NCBI GenBank assembly: GCA_030005635.1
Contig: JARUHP010000017.1
Span: 1-64,000 of the forward strand
DNA: 64,000 nt
Direction: 5' to 3'
Source of the DNA: Deltaproteobacteria bacterium IMCC39146
GTDB lineage: Bacteria; Desulfobacterota; Desulfuromonadia; Desulfuromonadales; BM103
Shown here piece by piece: positions 8,939 through 17,834 of the stretch. Below the pieces are notes generated by a model. That model saw nothing but the letters and a program-made list of their open reading frames with translations, made no database searches and was not told the origin of the DNA. The first letter of the stretch is position 1, and each line of letters opens with the position of its first letter. The position numbers and the translations under genes are program-made.

Positions 8939-10144
8939 ATGAGTACAAACATCGACTTGGCTGTCATTGGCGGAGGCATCGTTGGCTGTGCCACCGCACT
9001 TGCGATCAGCTCCCGCAATCCCAATCTAAAAATTGTTCTTTTGGAAAAAGAAGCAAGCCTGGCCTCTCATCAAACCGGCCACAATAGCGGTGTGATCCAC
9101 GCCGGTCTTTACTATAAGCCTGGTTCCATGAAAGCGGAAACCTGCGCATCCGGTCGAGAGGCTCTTTACCGCTTTTGCAATGAGCATGACATTCCTCATC
9201 AGCGCTGTGGCAAAGTCGTTGTCGCGGTTGATGATTCAGAATTGCCCGCGTTGGAAGAGCTGGAAAGGCGGGGCCAAGCCAACGGCCTGGATGGATTACA
9301 GCGGTTGTCTGTCACTCAATTGCAAGAGCGTGAACCGCATGCTCGAGGGGTTGCCGGTCTGTTTGTGCCGCAGACCGGAATCGTTGATTATGTCCGTGTT
9401 ACGCAGAAACTCGCTGAACTCTTTAAATCCCGTGACGGTGCCATCCACACGAATTCACCCGTGACGAAAATTCAAAAGAGGCAAGATGGCTACCTGATCC
9501 ATAGCGGTCAAACAAGCTTTGAAACGCGCAGCCTGGTTAACTGTGCCGGGTTACACGCAGATCAGATTGCTCGTCTGGCCGGGCTCCGCCCAAAGTTAAA
9601 AATCATCCCGTTCCGCGGTGAATACTATGAGTTCAAGCCGGAGCGCAGCAAGCTTGTCAATCATTTGATCTACCCGGTACCAGATCCGTTGATGCCGTTT
9701 CTCGGTGTTCATTTTACCCGCATGATCGATGGCACCGTCGAAGCCGGGCCTAATGCCGTATTGGCCTGGCGGCGCGAAGGTTATCGTCGCAGCGACATCT
9801 CCTTGCCCGATCTGGCTAATACCTTTGCGTTTGCTGGCTTCTGGAAATTGTCGGCCCGATTCTGGAAAACTGGTTTAGAGGAATACAGACGTTCTTTCTC
9901 GAAAAAGCAGTTCGTGAAAAGTCTACAGCGGCTTATGCCAGAGGTCCGGGAAAGCGACTTGGTTCCAGGCGGCAGCGGCGTGCGTGCCCAGGCCGTTGAT
10001 AACGATGGACGGATGGTCGATGATTTCTGTATTCAAACCGAAGGGCGCATGGTTCATGTTCTCAATGCCCCTTCACCGGCAGCAACGGCATCTTTGAGTA
10101 TCGCAGAGCATATTGCTGACAAGGTCATGGCGACAATCGAATAG
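8939..10144 (+). CDS. lhgO: L-2-hydroxyglutarate oxidase/dehydrogenase
   Basis: 401 residues, the usual length of the LhgO family of FAD-dependent, membrane-associated oxidases that convert L-2-hydroxyglutarate to 2-oxoglutarate and pass electrons to quinone. The dinucleotide motif GGGIVGCATA is at residues 11-20. A conserved SHQTGHNSGVIHAGLYYKPG block and the C-terminal GGSGVRAQAVD and NAPSPAATASLSI segments are typical of the family. FAD-dependent glycerol-3-phosphate dehydrogenases are related, but the SGVIHAGLYY block favours LhgO. A GAGG site lies 11 bases before the ATG. Terminators and gaps on both sides suggest a single-gene transcript. Confidence 0.9.
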   Translation: MSTNIDLAVIGGGIVGCATALAISSRNPNLKIVLLEKEASLASHQTGHNSGVIHAGLYYKPGSMKAETCASGREALYRFCNEHDIPHQRCGKVVVAVDDSELPALEELERRGQANGLDGLQRLSVTQLQEREPHARGVAGLFVPQTGIVDYVRVTQKLAELFKSRDGAIHTNSPVTKIQKRQDGYLIHSGQTSFETRSLVNCAGLHADQIARLAGLRPKLKIIPFRGEYYEFKPERSKLVNHLIYPVPDPLMPFLGVHFTRMIDGTVEAGPNAVLAWRREGYRRSDISLPDLANTFAFAGFWKLSARFWKTGLEEYRRSFSKKQFVKSLQRLMPEVRESDLVPGGSGVRAQAVDNDGRMVDDFCIQTEGRMVHVLNAPSPAATASLSIAEHIADKVMATIE

Positions 10145-10209
10145 CCGGAACAGAAGCGGCCCGAGACAGCTTCAGCTCTGGGCGTTAAAAGGGTAGGGAG
10201 CCTTTTTCT

Positions 10210-10983
10210 TTAATACTGAAAATGTTTGATTTTCTCTCCCTTTTCCCCAATCTCAGCCATTGCATCAATGCCTATCTTCAAGTGGATGTCAGCCCATCGC
10301 TGAGTTACCATCAGGTCCGACTCTTCGGTTTTGACGCCTTCCGGTGTGAGGGGCACATCCGAGACCAGCAACAGGGCACCGCGAGCGATGACATTGTAAT
10401 GGCCGACGATAAAGATTGTCGCGGTTTCCATGTCGATGCCGATGCTGGTCATCTTTTGGAGCTTTTCAATAAAATCCTGGTCGTGTTCCCAGATACGTCG
10501 ATTGGTCGAGTAAACCACCCCCGTTCGGTACTCGTGACCGAGTTCGAGGATTTTCTCGGAAACAAATTTGTGTAGTTTGAACGATGGCAGCGCAGGGACT
10601 TCGGCCGGGAAATAATCGTTACTGGTCCCCTCACCGCGAATTGCGGCATTCGGCAGTATGAAGTGACCGATTTCGGATGATTTCTTTAACCCTCCACATT
10701 TGCCGAGAAACAACACTCCCTTGGGCCGTATGGCGCTGAGTAGGTCCATGATGGTGGCTGCGTTTGCTGAGCCTATGCCGAAGTTGACAATGGTCAGACC
10801 CTCACTGTTGGTTGCCGCCTGCATTGGTTTATTCTCTCCCTGGATGTCGCAGGAGAACATTTCCGCAAACATGTCGACATAGTGTCTGAAATTGGTCAGT
10901 AAAATGTACTCGCCAAAGTTATCGAGCGGCATTCCGGTGTAGCGCGGTAACCAGTTTTTGGTGATCTGTAATCGGTCGACCAT
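10210..10983 (-). CDS. AMP nucleosidase, short form
   Basis: About 257 residues of the nucleoside phosphorylase/nucleosidase fold: VNFGIGSANAATIMDLL, GVLFLGKCGGLK, the acidic GIDMETATIF and LLLVSDVPLTPEG. These match the catalytic half of AMP nucleosidases, which split AMP into adenine and ribose-5-phosphate. It is much shorter than the enterobacterial Amn (about 480 residues) and resembles the short enzymes annotated in other phyla. ATG 10983 is chosen because GGAG sits five bases upstream; the in-frame GTG at 10989 would overlap that site. Role in purine salvage is inferred from family. Confidence 0.85.
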   Translation of the reverse strand: MVDRLQITKNWLPRYTGMPLDNFGEYILLTNFRHYVDMFAEMFSCDIQGENKPMQAATNSEGLTIVNFGIGSANAATIMDLLSAIRPKGVLFLGKCGGLKKSSEIGHFILPNAAIRGEGTSNDYFPAEVPALPSFKLHKFVSEKILELGHEYRTGVVYSTNRRIWEHDQDFIEKLQKMTSIGIDMETATIFIVGHYNVIARGALLLVSDVPLTPEGVKTEESDLMVTQRWADIHLKIGIDAMAEIGEKGEKIKHFQY

Positions 10984-11107
10984 AGGCACTCCTTTTGAAA
11001 TAGTAATGATTCGAAATCTTTACTAAAGGATAAAAGGTGACGGTGCTTTAGCAAGGGAAGATTGCTGGGATGAGGTGGTAATGTTTCAACTGCAGGGGTA
11101 TTCAATA

Positions 11108-11141
11108 ACATGGCCGCACGATTAGAATTGTGCGGCCATGT
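11108..11141 (-). terminator. Hairpin terminator after the nitroreductase gene
   Basis: A perfect 12-bp stem ACATGGCCGCAC / GTGCGGCCATGT with a 10-base loop lies 11 bases beyond the nitroreductase stop on the minus strand. The following minus-strand bases (TATTGAA) are only weakly T-rich, so termination could be imperfect. Confidence 0.6.
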
Positions 11142-11152
11142 ACTTAAGGAAG

Positions 11153-11758
11153 TTAGAAAGAATTTTCAAAAACTAACTGTTTGAGTGGTAACTGGCCAGG
11201 CTTTGGCCAGGACTCCTTGGTTCTTTTGCCAATCGCCACCATTGGCCCCATAACATGGTCGTCTGGCAAGTTGATTAATTCTGCGACCTTGTCAATGTCA
11301 AAGCCGATCATTGGGCAAGAGTCGTAGCCCATTGCTTTCGCAGAGAGCATGATCGTCTGCATCGCCAGACCGATGGATCTCTGTGCTTCATCGCGCTGCA
11401 ACCACTCACGTCCTTCATGAAATGGGCCCATCCAGTTCACCAGCAGTTCGCAAACCTCTTGTGGCGCGTTCTGCCAGTAACGATCGGGCTCTTTAGCCCA
11501 GGCCATGGTATCCGCAGTCATAACGATAAGCAGGGAGGCTTCGGTCATCTGGGTTTGATCATTGCCAAACTCAGTGCGAATTCGCTGTCGCAAGGCGGGG
11601 TCGCGAATAATCACAAACCGCCAATGTTGAATATTGAAGCTGGTTGGGGTCTGAATGGCGGCTTCAAGAATTTTGGTTTCTTCTTCATTGGTCAATTGAT
11701 GTTCAGGGTCAAAATGCTTGATCGCGCGACGTTGATAAATGGCGTCAAAGGTGTCCAT
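11153..11758 (-). CDS. Nitroreductase family FMN oxidoreductase
   Basis: 201 residues with the family layout: an N-terminal FMN-phosphate-binding RRAIKHF, the TPTSFNIQHWRFVII segment, central MTADTMAW, and C-terminal LSAKAMGYDSCPMIGFD, then MVAIGKR. These are standard for NAD(P)H-dependent nitroreductases of the NfsB/YdgI group, usually dimeric and FMN-containing. Physiological substrate is unknown. A strong AAGGAGGA site lies seven bases before the ATG. The gene appears monocistronic, ended by the hairpin at 11108-11141. Confidence 0.9.
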   Translation of the reverse strand: MDTFDAIYQRRAIKHFDPEHQLTNEEETKILEAAIQTPTSFNIQHWRFVIIRDPALRQRIRTEFGNDQTQMTEASLLIVMTADTMAWAKEPDRYWQNAPQEVCELLVNWMGPFHEGREWLQRDEAQRSIGLAMQTIMLSAKAMGYDSCPMIGFDIDKVAELINLPDDHVMGPMVAIGKRTKESWPKPGQLPLKQLVFENSF

Positions 11759-11863
11759 GAGTAGTCCTCCTTACAGAAATGGTTTCGTTACCTATCAGTC
11801 GGTGGTAGCGCTTTTTGAAAAGGTCTGGTTGTTGGCACAGATACAACTGTTCATGATTTGTCT

Positions 11864-12556
11864 TTAGTACCACTTCAGCTTGCTGACTTTTGAAACTGTA
11901 ACGAGTCGCTCAAAGGCGTCAACATCGCTCATATCAGGCTTGCCACGATAATGGTAGGGGATAACAATGCCCGGCTTAAACTCGTTAACTGCTGAGGCCG
12001 CCTGTTCAATGGTCATGGTGAAGGGCAGGTTCATGCAGACAAAGGCGATATCTATATCTTCAAGGCTACGCATCTCGGGAACGTCTTCGGTGTCGCCGGA
12101 AATATAAAGGCGAACGCCTTTCTTGCTGAGCACGTAGCCGTTGTCACGCCCTTTGGGGTGAAATTTAAGTCGTTCAGAGGTGGTGTTATAGGCGGCAATG
12201 GCTTCGATGCCAAGGCCTAGTATCTCGGTGGTGTTGCCGTTGCTGATGGCTATGCCATAGCCAAGCTGTTCGACAACGCTCGGTGGAGCCATGACCTTTG
12301 TCTTCCCTTTTTTGAGGGCGGCGACCAGATCTGGCGCGAGGTGGTCCTTATGGATATGGGTGATCAGAATCAGGTCCGGTACCGGGAAGCCTGAAAAGTC
12401 TGCTGCTTCGCCGACCGGGTCGACATAAATGGTTGTTCGATCAGATTGCAGTACAAAGGTGGCGTGTTTAATCGGTGTATATGTGAATACCTCTGCAAAG
12501 GTGGTGGTTGGGATGATTAATGTGAACAGCAACAGGGCCAAACTTATTCGTCTCAT
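11864..12556 (-). CDS. Exported MBL-fold metal-dependent hydrolase
   Basis: 230 residues. An N-terminal signal peptide (MRRISLALLLFTLIIPTTTFA) predicts export to the periplasm. The metallo-beta-lactamase fold motif HIHKDH (HxHxDH) follows at about residue 67, with further metal-site residues in ISGDTEDVPEM and PYHYRGK. The sequence resembles the UlaG-like/YtkL-type hydrolase subgroup (family-level recognition). The substrate cannot be told. GAGGAG lies seven bases before the ATG. It is a separate transcript; its downstream neighbour is the nitroreductase gene. Confidence 0.82.
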   Translation of the reverse strand: MRRISLALLLFTLIIPTTTFAEVFTYTPIKHATFVLQSDRTTIYVDPVGEAADFSGFPVPDLILITHIHKDHLAPDLVAALKKGKTKVMAPPSVVEQLGYGIAISNGNTTEILGLGIEAIAAYNTTSERLKFHPKGRDNGYVLSKKGVRLYISGDTEDVPEMRSLEDIDIAFVCMNLPFTMTIEQAASAVNEFKPGIVIPYHYRGKPDMSDVDAFERLVTVSKVSKLKWY

Positions 12557-12713
12557 GATGATACTCCTCAGAAAAAAGGATCAATTTGCTAAGTATAGCC
12601 GCGGTTTCGAGTTCAGCACGCACAGAAGAGAATTTCTCCTTTTGTTTGGCTTGGAAAGGAGGCAAGATTGTCACGATTTGTGACCATCATCAAAATCATT
12701 GTTATAAGGATAA

Positions 12714-12744
12714 GTGACAGGCACGAGTAAGTGTCACCGTTGCT
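12714..12744. repeat. REP-like short repeat, copy 1
   Basis: The sequence GTGACAGGCACGAGTAAGTGTCACC (12714-12738) plus GTTGCT contains an inverted GTGACA/TGTCAC pair. A close copy lies at 14095-14126. The two copies bracket the MFS transporter gene. The sequence is outside any coding frame. Confidence 0.6.
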
Positions 12745-12778
12745 AATCCTTGGTCTAATGTGCTCCCGGCCACAGTCC

Positions 12779-13993
12779 TCAGAGTCTCTCACTTCGCCCA
12801 AACCGCCAGACGTAATAAGTTAGAGGCAACATCAGCACAAGGGCACAGATATAGGGCAGGGTGTGATCGATCTGGTACAGGCCAGTACCGAAAATCGGCC
12901 CCAGCACAAAACCTGCCGCCGGGCAGGCCGAAACTAGCCCGCTGACCGCTCCCTGTTCATCGGGACCGACAGCTAAAGAGGCCCCAGCGGTAAATCCGGG
13001 CGAGACCATGCCAAGCCCCAATCCCAAAACCCCCATAAAGACGATCAGCATGGCAATGCTGCTGGCAAACAAGAGCAAGCCGTAGCTGATCATCAATATC
13101 GGCACACCGAAGGTCATCAGCCGGATCGGATGCATTTTTAAACGACCGGCCAGAAAAGCCTGGGCGAAGAACGACATGGTCGCGGCAACCATCATCCCCG
13201 TGCCGAGGGCCTGAGCTGTGCCCTTGCCATCAAGGACGAAGCGATCCTGAATGTAGAAGCCGATGGTTTGGCTGGCCATTGAAAAGGCGAGGAAGGTCAG
13301 AAACCCAACCAGGATGTATGGGAAGTAGCGTTTGTCTAACAGTTTCAGCTTCAGCCTGGTCGTGGAACGAAGTGTTGAGAGGGGTGGCTCCTGCAAAATA
13401 ATAGCGAGCAGAATCGTGCTGACCAGGGCGATGGTTACGCCAATGTAGAGTGGCGTCAGCAGGCCGATGGTGGCGAGAATGCCGCAGGTGGCCGGACCAA
13501 GGATCGCGCCAAGAGTCCTCGAGGCGCCGAGACGTGCCATCCCTGCGACGCGCTGTTCCGCGCTAGTGGTGTCGGCTATATAGGCCGAGGCGGCACTAGG
13601 AGCTGCAGACATCAGTGAGGCCATCAAGACCCGTGCTGAGATGACCAGTAGATAGAGAGGCATCCCGGAAAGGAGTCCTTTGAGACCAAAGGAGAAAACT
13701 ACAGCAAAGAGCGCGGCTCCGAAGGTGTAACCGACCATCCCCAGAAGTATGACCGGTTTACGACCCCAACGGTCACTTTTACGTCCCCAGAACGGGCTGG
13801 TTAGGGTGAAGGCCAGAGAGGAACAGGAGATGATCAGGCCAACTTGGATCTCAGCGAAGCCGACTTCACGACCGAGTGGCGCCAGTAGGGTAAAGGTCAT
13901 CGACTGGCCAATTCCAGTGGCGAGAACGCTAAACATGACCAACCGCGTGGCAAAGCTGGATGTCGTTTTATTGGGAAGGTCTGAGGACGTCAT
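12779..13993 (-). CDS. MFS transporter (drug-efflux-like)
   Basis: 404 residues with twelve predicted membrane helices. The signature loop between helices 2 and 3 is FWGRKSDRWGRKPVILLG, the MFS motif A as seen in TetA-type efflux permeases, and motif C-like GPATCGILATIG lies in helix 5. An exporter of small molecules or drugs is most likely, but the substrate is unknown. The gene has no partner and is flanked by two near-identical REP-like repeats, so it may have been moved or duplicated as a unit (inference). Its start has no strong ribosome binding site. Confidence 0.85.
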   Translation of the reverse strand: MTSSDLPNKTTSSFATRLVMFSVLATGIGQSMTFTLLAPLGREVGFAEIQVGLIISCSSLAFTLTSPFWGRKSDRWGRKPVILLGMVGYTFGAALFAVVFSFGLKGLLSGMPLYLLVISARVLMASLMSAAPSAASAYIADTTSAEQRVAGMARLGASRTLGAILGPATCGILATIGLLTPLYIGVTIALVSTILLAIILQEPPLSTLRSTTRLKLKLLDKRYFPYILVGFLTFLAFSMASQTIGFYIQDRFVLDGKGTAQALGTGMMVAATMSFFAQAFLAGRLKMHPIRLMTFGVPILMISYGLLLFASSIAMLIVFMGVLGLGLGMVSPGFTAGASLAVGPDEQGAVSGLVSACPAAGFVLGPIFGTGLYQIDHTLPYICALVLMLPLTYYVWRFGRSERL

Positions 13994-14094
13994 AAGTCAC
14001 TAGATTATCACCACAGGGCCCTCATGATGATTATAAAGTTTAGTCGTTCCGATTTGACCTGACATTGATTGTCTGATTTGGTCGAAAGCAGACG

Positions 14095-14126
14095 GGTGAC
14101 AGGGGTTAGTAAGTGTCACCGTTGCT
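14095..14126. repeat. REP-like short repeat, copy 2
   Basis: GGTGACAGGGGTTAGTAAGTG followed by TCACCGTTGCT matches copy 1 at 12714-12744 over most of its length, in the same orientation, with the same inverted GTGACA/TGTCAC arms. The rest of the 420-base gap (13994-14414) upstream of the methyltransferase gene holds no supported gene. Confidence 0.6.
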
Positions 14127-14414
14127 ACTGTTGCTGATTGAAAGCTGTGCCACCATTATGGATGATGAATGTACGTTGGATTGCAAAAGGTCTTTTTCCA
14201 TTATGAACTTGACGTATGTTGCTCTGTTTGTAGATAACTCGAAAGATTGTTACCATCGCATCTATAATGAGCATAACTTTCTGAATACAGGTATTGTGAC
14301 TGATTTGCAAGGCAAGGTTCTCCAGCTTTTTTATCGATTTAAAGGCTGTGAAAATGGCAACGAAAGTAGGAATGAATGAAACTCGTATCAACAAGATTTT
14401 AGAGGACCTTTTGA

Positions 14415-15329
14415 ATGAAAAGCTCGATGCCAGAGAAAAACTCGGAAAAGCTATCTATCGCTCCTCGAACATTCAGTATAAAAGAGGCCCCTAAAGGGTA
14501 CTGGTTCTCTGCGGTTACCGCCAGGCAGGCTCTCGAGGCAATGGACCGGGGTGAACCCCATGTCGATATATCGATCGATCTGAACCTTTCCCAGGGCAGG
14601 TTTGCCATCAGTTGCGATGAGCTGATCCTCGACAGGGTCGAGCGGCTGGGGCGGTTGGCTCTGCGTCAGATCGAGAGCAAAGAGAACCGTATCTTTTACC
14701 TGGAAGACGGTCAGCTCGAAGTGCTTGAGGACCGGACCAATGGGTATTACAAACTGGTCCCCACCGATCAGGCGCCGCTGCTGGAAATCAGTGGGGTAAA
14801 AATGCATATCGCCAAGGGCGTGAACCCCTTCGAGAGTGCGGGGAAGATGGCCGGGCAGGTGGTTAGAAAAGGCGCCCGGGTGCTGGATACCTGCAGCGGG
14901 CTGGGATATGCAGCGTCGGCAGCGTTGAAGCTTGGCGCGTGCGAGGTGATCTCGGTAGAGTTGAGTGAAACCGTTATGGCGCTGCGCCAAAAGAACCCTT
15001 GGTCACAGCGGATATTCGGGCCTGGCATACAGCTGGTGCATGCCGATGTTGATGATTACATCCGAGACCTGCCGACGCAATCCTTTGATGCAGTCATTCA
15101 TGATCCGCCCCGTTTTTCCCTTGCCGGAGAACTTTACGGCGAGAGTTTTTACCGGGAGCTATACCGGGTTTTGAAGCGGCGTGGGTCCCTGTTCCACTAT
15201 ACCGGCAACCCGCAGCTGCTGAAGCGCGGCAGCGGCTTTGTCGACCAGGCCGCCAAACGGCTCAAACTGGCCGGCTTCACCAAAGTAGAGAAAGTTTCCG
15301 AGTTGATGGGGATTAAGGCGAAGAAATAG
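14415..15329 (+). CDS. SAM-dependent methyltransferase, RsmD/RlmI-like
   Basis: 304 residues in two parts. The N-terminal 130 residues form a poorly recognised domain (SIDLNLSQGRFAIS, KENRIFYLEDGQLEVL). A Rossmann methyltransferase domain follows, with motif I VLDTCSGLGYAASAALKLGA at about residues 155-174, an acidic VISVELSE and motif IV VIHDPPRFSLAG. A DPPRF motif at this place is common in methyltransferases acting on exocyclic amines or in nucleic-acid methylases. Substrate unknown. AGAGGA eight bases before the ATG supports the start. It faces the RluA gene convergently. Confidence 0.75.
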   Translation: MKSSMPEKNSEKLSIAPRTFSIKEAPKGYWFSAVTARQALEAMDRGEPHVDISIDLNLSQGRFAISCDELILDRVERLGRLALRQIESKENRIFYLEDGQLEVLEDRTNGYYKLVPTDQAPLLEISGVKMHIAKGVNPFESAGKMAGQVVRKGARVLDTCSGLGYAASAALKLGACEVISVELSETVMALRQKNPWSQRIFGPGIQLVHADVDDYIRDLPTQSFDAVIHDPPRFSLAGELYGESFYRELYRVLKRRGSLFHYTGNPQLLKRGSGFVDQAAKRLKLAGFTKVEKVSELMGIKAKK

Positions 15330-15491
15330 AGGCTCACCTCTGCCCTAGGCGACTGTCGATCTTAACAAAAACCTACTGCGAAATCGGCTGATCGGTCCAT
15401 ATTTATGGTAACTTTCAGCAAATAGACATGCTATTAGCTCTCAAATTCCCACAAATCTGACCTCGAGCATCCAATCTCTCGCTACGGTCTG

Positions 15492-16169
15492 TCAAGTCCG
15501 ACTGCCTCCTAGCATCCTGACAAAATCTTCCGGTATCCCGGCATCAAATTTCATCCGCCTGCCGTTAAATGGATGAAGGAAGCTGATCGTGCGGGCATGT
15601 AGAGCGAGTCGTTTCGCCGCCGGAGCGGTGGTGCCGTACTTCCGGTCTCCCAAAACAGGGTGCCCCTGCTCTGCGAAATGCACACGGATCTGGTGTTTGC
15701 GCCCGGTGAGCAGATGAACTTCCACCAGGCTACTCTCCCTGGTCTCCTGCAGAACCCGGTACTCCGTATGAGAAAGCTTGCCCTTGGCGGCGTCATCGGT
15801 TGAGTAGACGTTTTGAGCCTTGTTCTCGGCGAGATATGTGGAGATTTTGCCCTCGGGAGGCGTTAACCGGCCGTGGACGACGGCCAGGTAGTACTTGTCG
15901 GTTTCATCCCAATGATCCTGCAGGAACCGCTTGGCCTTTTCACTCTTGGCAAACAACAGAACTCCGGAGGTGTCCTGGTCAAGGCGATGAACCACGTACA
16001 CCCGATTGCGCGATTTCGGGTCGCCTTTGCGAACATAATCATTGAGCAGGTAGTGGGCTGTGCGCGCCTTGTCCCGTGCCGTGCCGACGGTTAGTAGTCC
16101 TGAGGGTTTCACCACCACGAGAAGATCCTTATCTTCGTGGAGAATGGTCAACCCACCGGATTTCCTCAT
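15492..16169 (-). CDS. RluA-family pseudouridine synthase
   Basis: About 225 residues. The catalytic motif HRLDQDTSGVLLFAKSEKA carries the nucleophilic Asp, and the C-terminal TGRKHQIRVHFAEQGHPVLG is the RluA RNA-binding signature. There is no N-terminal S4 domain, so it resembles the short RluA/TruC/YlyB group modifying 23S rRNA or tRNA; the target cannot be told. I start at ATG 16169, where the domain begins; the frame stays open to a TTG at 16205, which would add 12 residues of basic sequence. Confidence 0.85.
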   Translation of the reverse strand: MRKSGGLTILHEDKDLLVVVKPSGLLTVGTARDKARTAHYLLNDYVRKGDPKSRNRVYVVHRLDQDTSGVLLFAKSEKAKRFLQDHWDETDKYYLAVVHGRLTPPEGKISTYLAENKAQNVYSTDDAAKGKLSHTEYRVLQETRESSLVEVHLLTGRKHQIRVHFAEQGHPVLGDRKYGTTAPAAKRLALHARTISFLHPFNGRRMKFDAGIPEDFVRMLGGSRT

Positions 16170-16368
16170 TTTGATTGGCTTTTTATTCTTCTGTAGATGA
16201 CTCAACTGGTTCCCGCCTTTCCCTTGTGCGTAGTGTGATCATGACACATGTAAGAGTTGATTGTCGTAAAGATAGTGCTTTTGCTTTTTGTTTGTGCAAA
16301 AGAGGCTCGTTTCTGGTGCCAAAATCAAGATTTTTCTTAAAAATATTACCTGTTTTAATGTTCAATGA

Positions 16369-16396
16369 AGGCGCGCACATTTTGTGTGCACCCATT
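16369..16396. promoter_or_regulatory. Palindromic candidate operator between rluA-like and sbcD genes
   Basis: The divergent intergenic region holds GCGCACATTTTGTGTGC (about 16373-16389), a near-palindrome flanked by TTCAA and TTGAA half-sites. It sits about 70 bases upstream of sbcD and about 200 upstream of the RluA gene, where an operator could act on either. No known regulator site is recognised. Confidence 0.25.
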
Positions 16397-16462
16397 TCCA
16401 TTCTTGAACAGCAAGGGATGATCCTATAGACTCAGCCAAACCCCAAACCAAATGAGCACCCT

Positions 16463-17698
16463 ATGCGTTTTATACACACCTCTGACATCCACCTTGGCAA
16501 AACCTACCGCACCTCCACAGGTGAAGCAGAACGCTACGAGGATTTCTTCCGCTGCCTGGCCGGAATCGTCACCGATGCCATCGAAGCAAAGGTCGACTTC
16601 GTCCTGATCGGCGGCGACCTGTTCCACGTCGGCCAGATCCTTCCCAGAACCTTCGCCAAAACCATAGATGTCTTGCAACCTCTCAAAGACGCCAACATCC
16701 CCTGCATCGCTATCGAAGGCAATCACGATTGGATTCACCGTCGCGATAGCATTTCGTGGATGGAAGCGCTCTCACAGATGGGTTACATCTGCCTGCTGCG
16801 CCCCTCACGCACAGAAGAGGGCGGGTACAGCTTTAATCCCTTCGACGAAGAGACCGGTATGGGAGGGCATATCGAAATCGATGGTCTCAACATCTACGGT
16901 CTTGGCTACATAGGTGCCCAAGCTGGCAATCATGTAGAACGTATCTGCGAGGCGGTGACTACCAAGAACAATCTTCTGCTCTTCCACGTCGGCATCTGGA
17001 CCTTTTCGCCGGTCGAGATCGGCAACATGAAACCGGAAGATTCTCACCCCTTAGCCGAAACCTTCGACTACGTGGCTCTCGGCCATGGGCACAAGCCTTA
17101 TATGGTCACAACCCCTGAAGGCAAAAGCTACGCTTACAACCCCGGTTCACCGGAACAGGTCAACTTTGGTGAGCAGAAATACGACAAGGGCTATTATTCC
17201 GTCACCGTGAATGATGGTGAGTATGCGGTTGATTTCAAAAACACCTCACCTCGTCCCATGTTCGATATGAATGTCGATCTGGATGGTGCAGAAGACGCTG
17301 ACGAGGCCTTGGTTAAGTTTGCAGCGCAGGTGAAGCCACAACTCCCGGATACCGATGACGAGCGCCAGCCTTTGCTCCAATTGAAGCTGGTCGGCCGCGT
17401 CAAGTTCCATCCCTTCGAGTTAGGGCGGGAAAGACTCAAGATCACCTTGGAAGAGATTGCTAATCCGTTGCATGCTGAGGTCAAGAATCATCTTTCTCTG
17501 GTAACCAATACTGGTGGTGAAGAGACAGTCAAAAAGTCCCTCGCCGAGATTGAACATGATGTTCTTAAGGAACTGATTGGGGCTAATAGCGAATACCAGG
17601 GGCGCGAAGAGGAATTGTCTAAACTCTCTTTGCAGATTCGTGATCTGGTGCTGCGTGGGGATGTAGAAAGTGATGAGTTGCTGTCGCTGCTGGATTAG
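16463..17698 (+). CDS. sbcD: SbcD/Mre11-type DNA repair exonuclease
   Basis: 411 residues. The metallophosphoesterase motifs are present in order: DIHLGKT (D-x-H), GGDLFHVG (GD), EGNHDW (GNHD), FHVGIWTFS, and LGHGHKPY (GHxH). These coordinate two Mn ions in the SbcD/Mre11 nuclease, which pairs with the SbcC/Rad50 ATPase to process DNA ends and hairpins. The C-terminal 150 residues form the capping/partner-binding region. The SbcC partner starts 675 bases downstream, separated by a frameshifted GxxExxY gene instead of the usual overlap or short gap. Confidence 0.9.
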   Translation: MRFIHTSDIHLGKTYRTSTGEAERYEDFFRCLAGIVTDAIEAKVDFVLIGGDLFHVGQILPRTFAKTIDVLQPLKDANIPCIAIEGNHDWIHRRDSISWMEALSQMGYICLLRPSRTEEGGYSFNPFDEETGMGGHIEIDGLNIYGLGYIGAQAGNHVERICEAVTTKNNLLLFHVGIWTFSPVEIGNMKPEDSHPLAETFDYVALGHGHKPYMVTTPEGKSYAYNPGSPEQVNFGEQKYDKGYYSVTVNDGEYAVDFKNTSPRPMFDMNVDLDGAEDADEALVKFAAQVKPQLPDTDDERQPLLQLKLVGRVKFHPFELGRERLKITLEEIANPLHAEVKNHLSLVTNTGGEETVKKSLAEIEHDVLKELIGANSEYQGREEELSKLSLQIRDLVLRGDVESDELLSLLD

Positions 17699-17721
17699 GA
17701 CACAAAACGTTAAATCCTTTT

Positions 17722-17800
17722 CTTCGTGATTACTTCATGATTAAAGGCAGATTGCTTGGATTTAAATCAGGGGAAACCGTGATGTAATCTTGAGGCTAAA
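17722..17800. repeat. Flanking repeat of the GxxExxY insertion, left side
   Basis: TTCGTGATTACTTCATGATTAA (CGTGATTACTTCATGATTAA core, about 17725-17745) and TAATCTTGAGGCTAAA (about 17786-17801) resemble TTCACGATGACTTCACGATTAA (about 18266-18285) and TTATCTTGAGGCAAAC (about 18236-18251) on the other side of the gene. They are imperfect, direct copies. Confidence 0.4.
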
Positions 17801-17834
17801 TAATTTTTTTTAATGCAATTTGGAGGAGGGAGAA

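Noticed and set aside
14113-14379. Plus-strand 88-residue frame starting near the REP-like repeat
   Set aside because: No ribosome site and no family resemblance; it begins within a repeat and ends before the methyltransferase gene.
14354-14494. 46-residue frame MATKVGMNETRINKILEDLL... overlapping the methyltransferase start
   Set aside because: It looks protein-like and has AAAGG upstream, but it overlaps the real gene's start by 80 bases and has no family match, so I did not call it.
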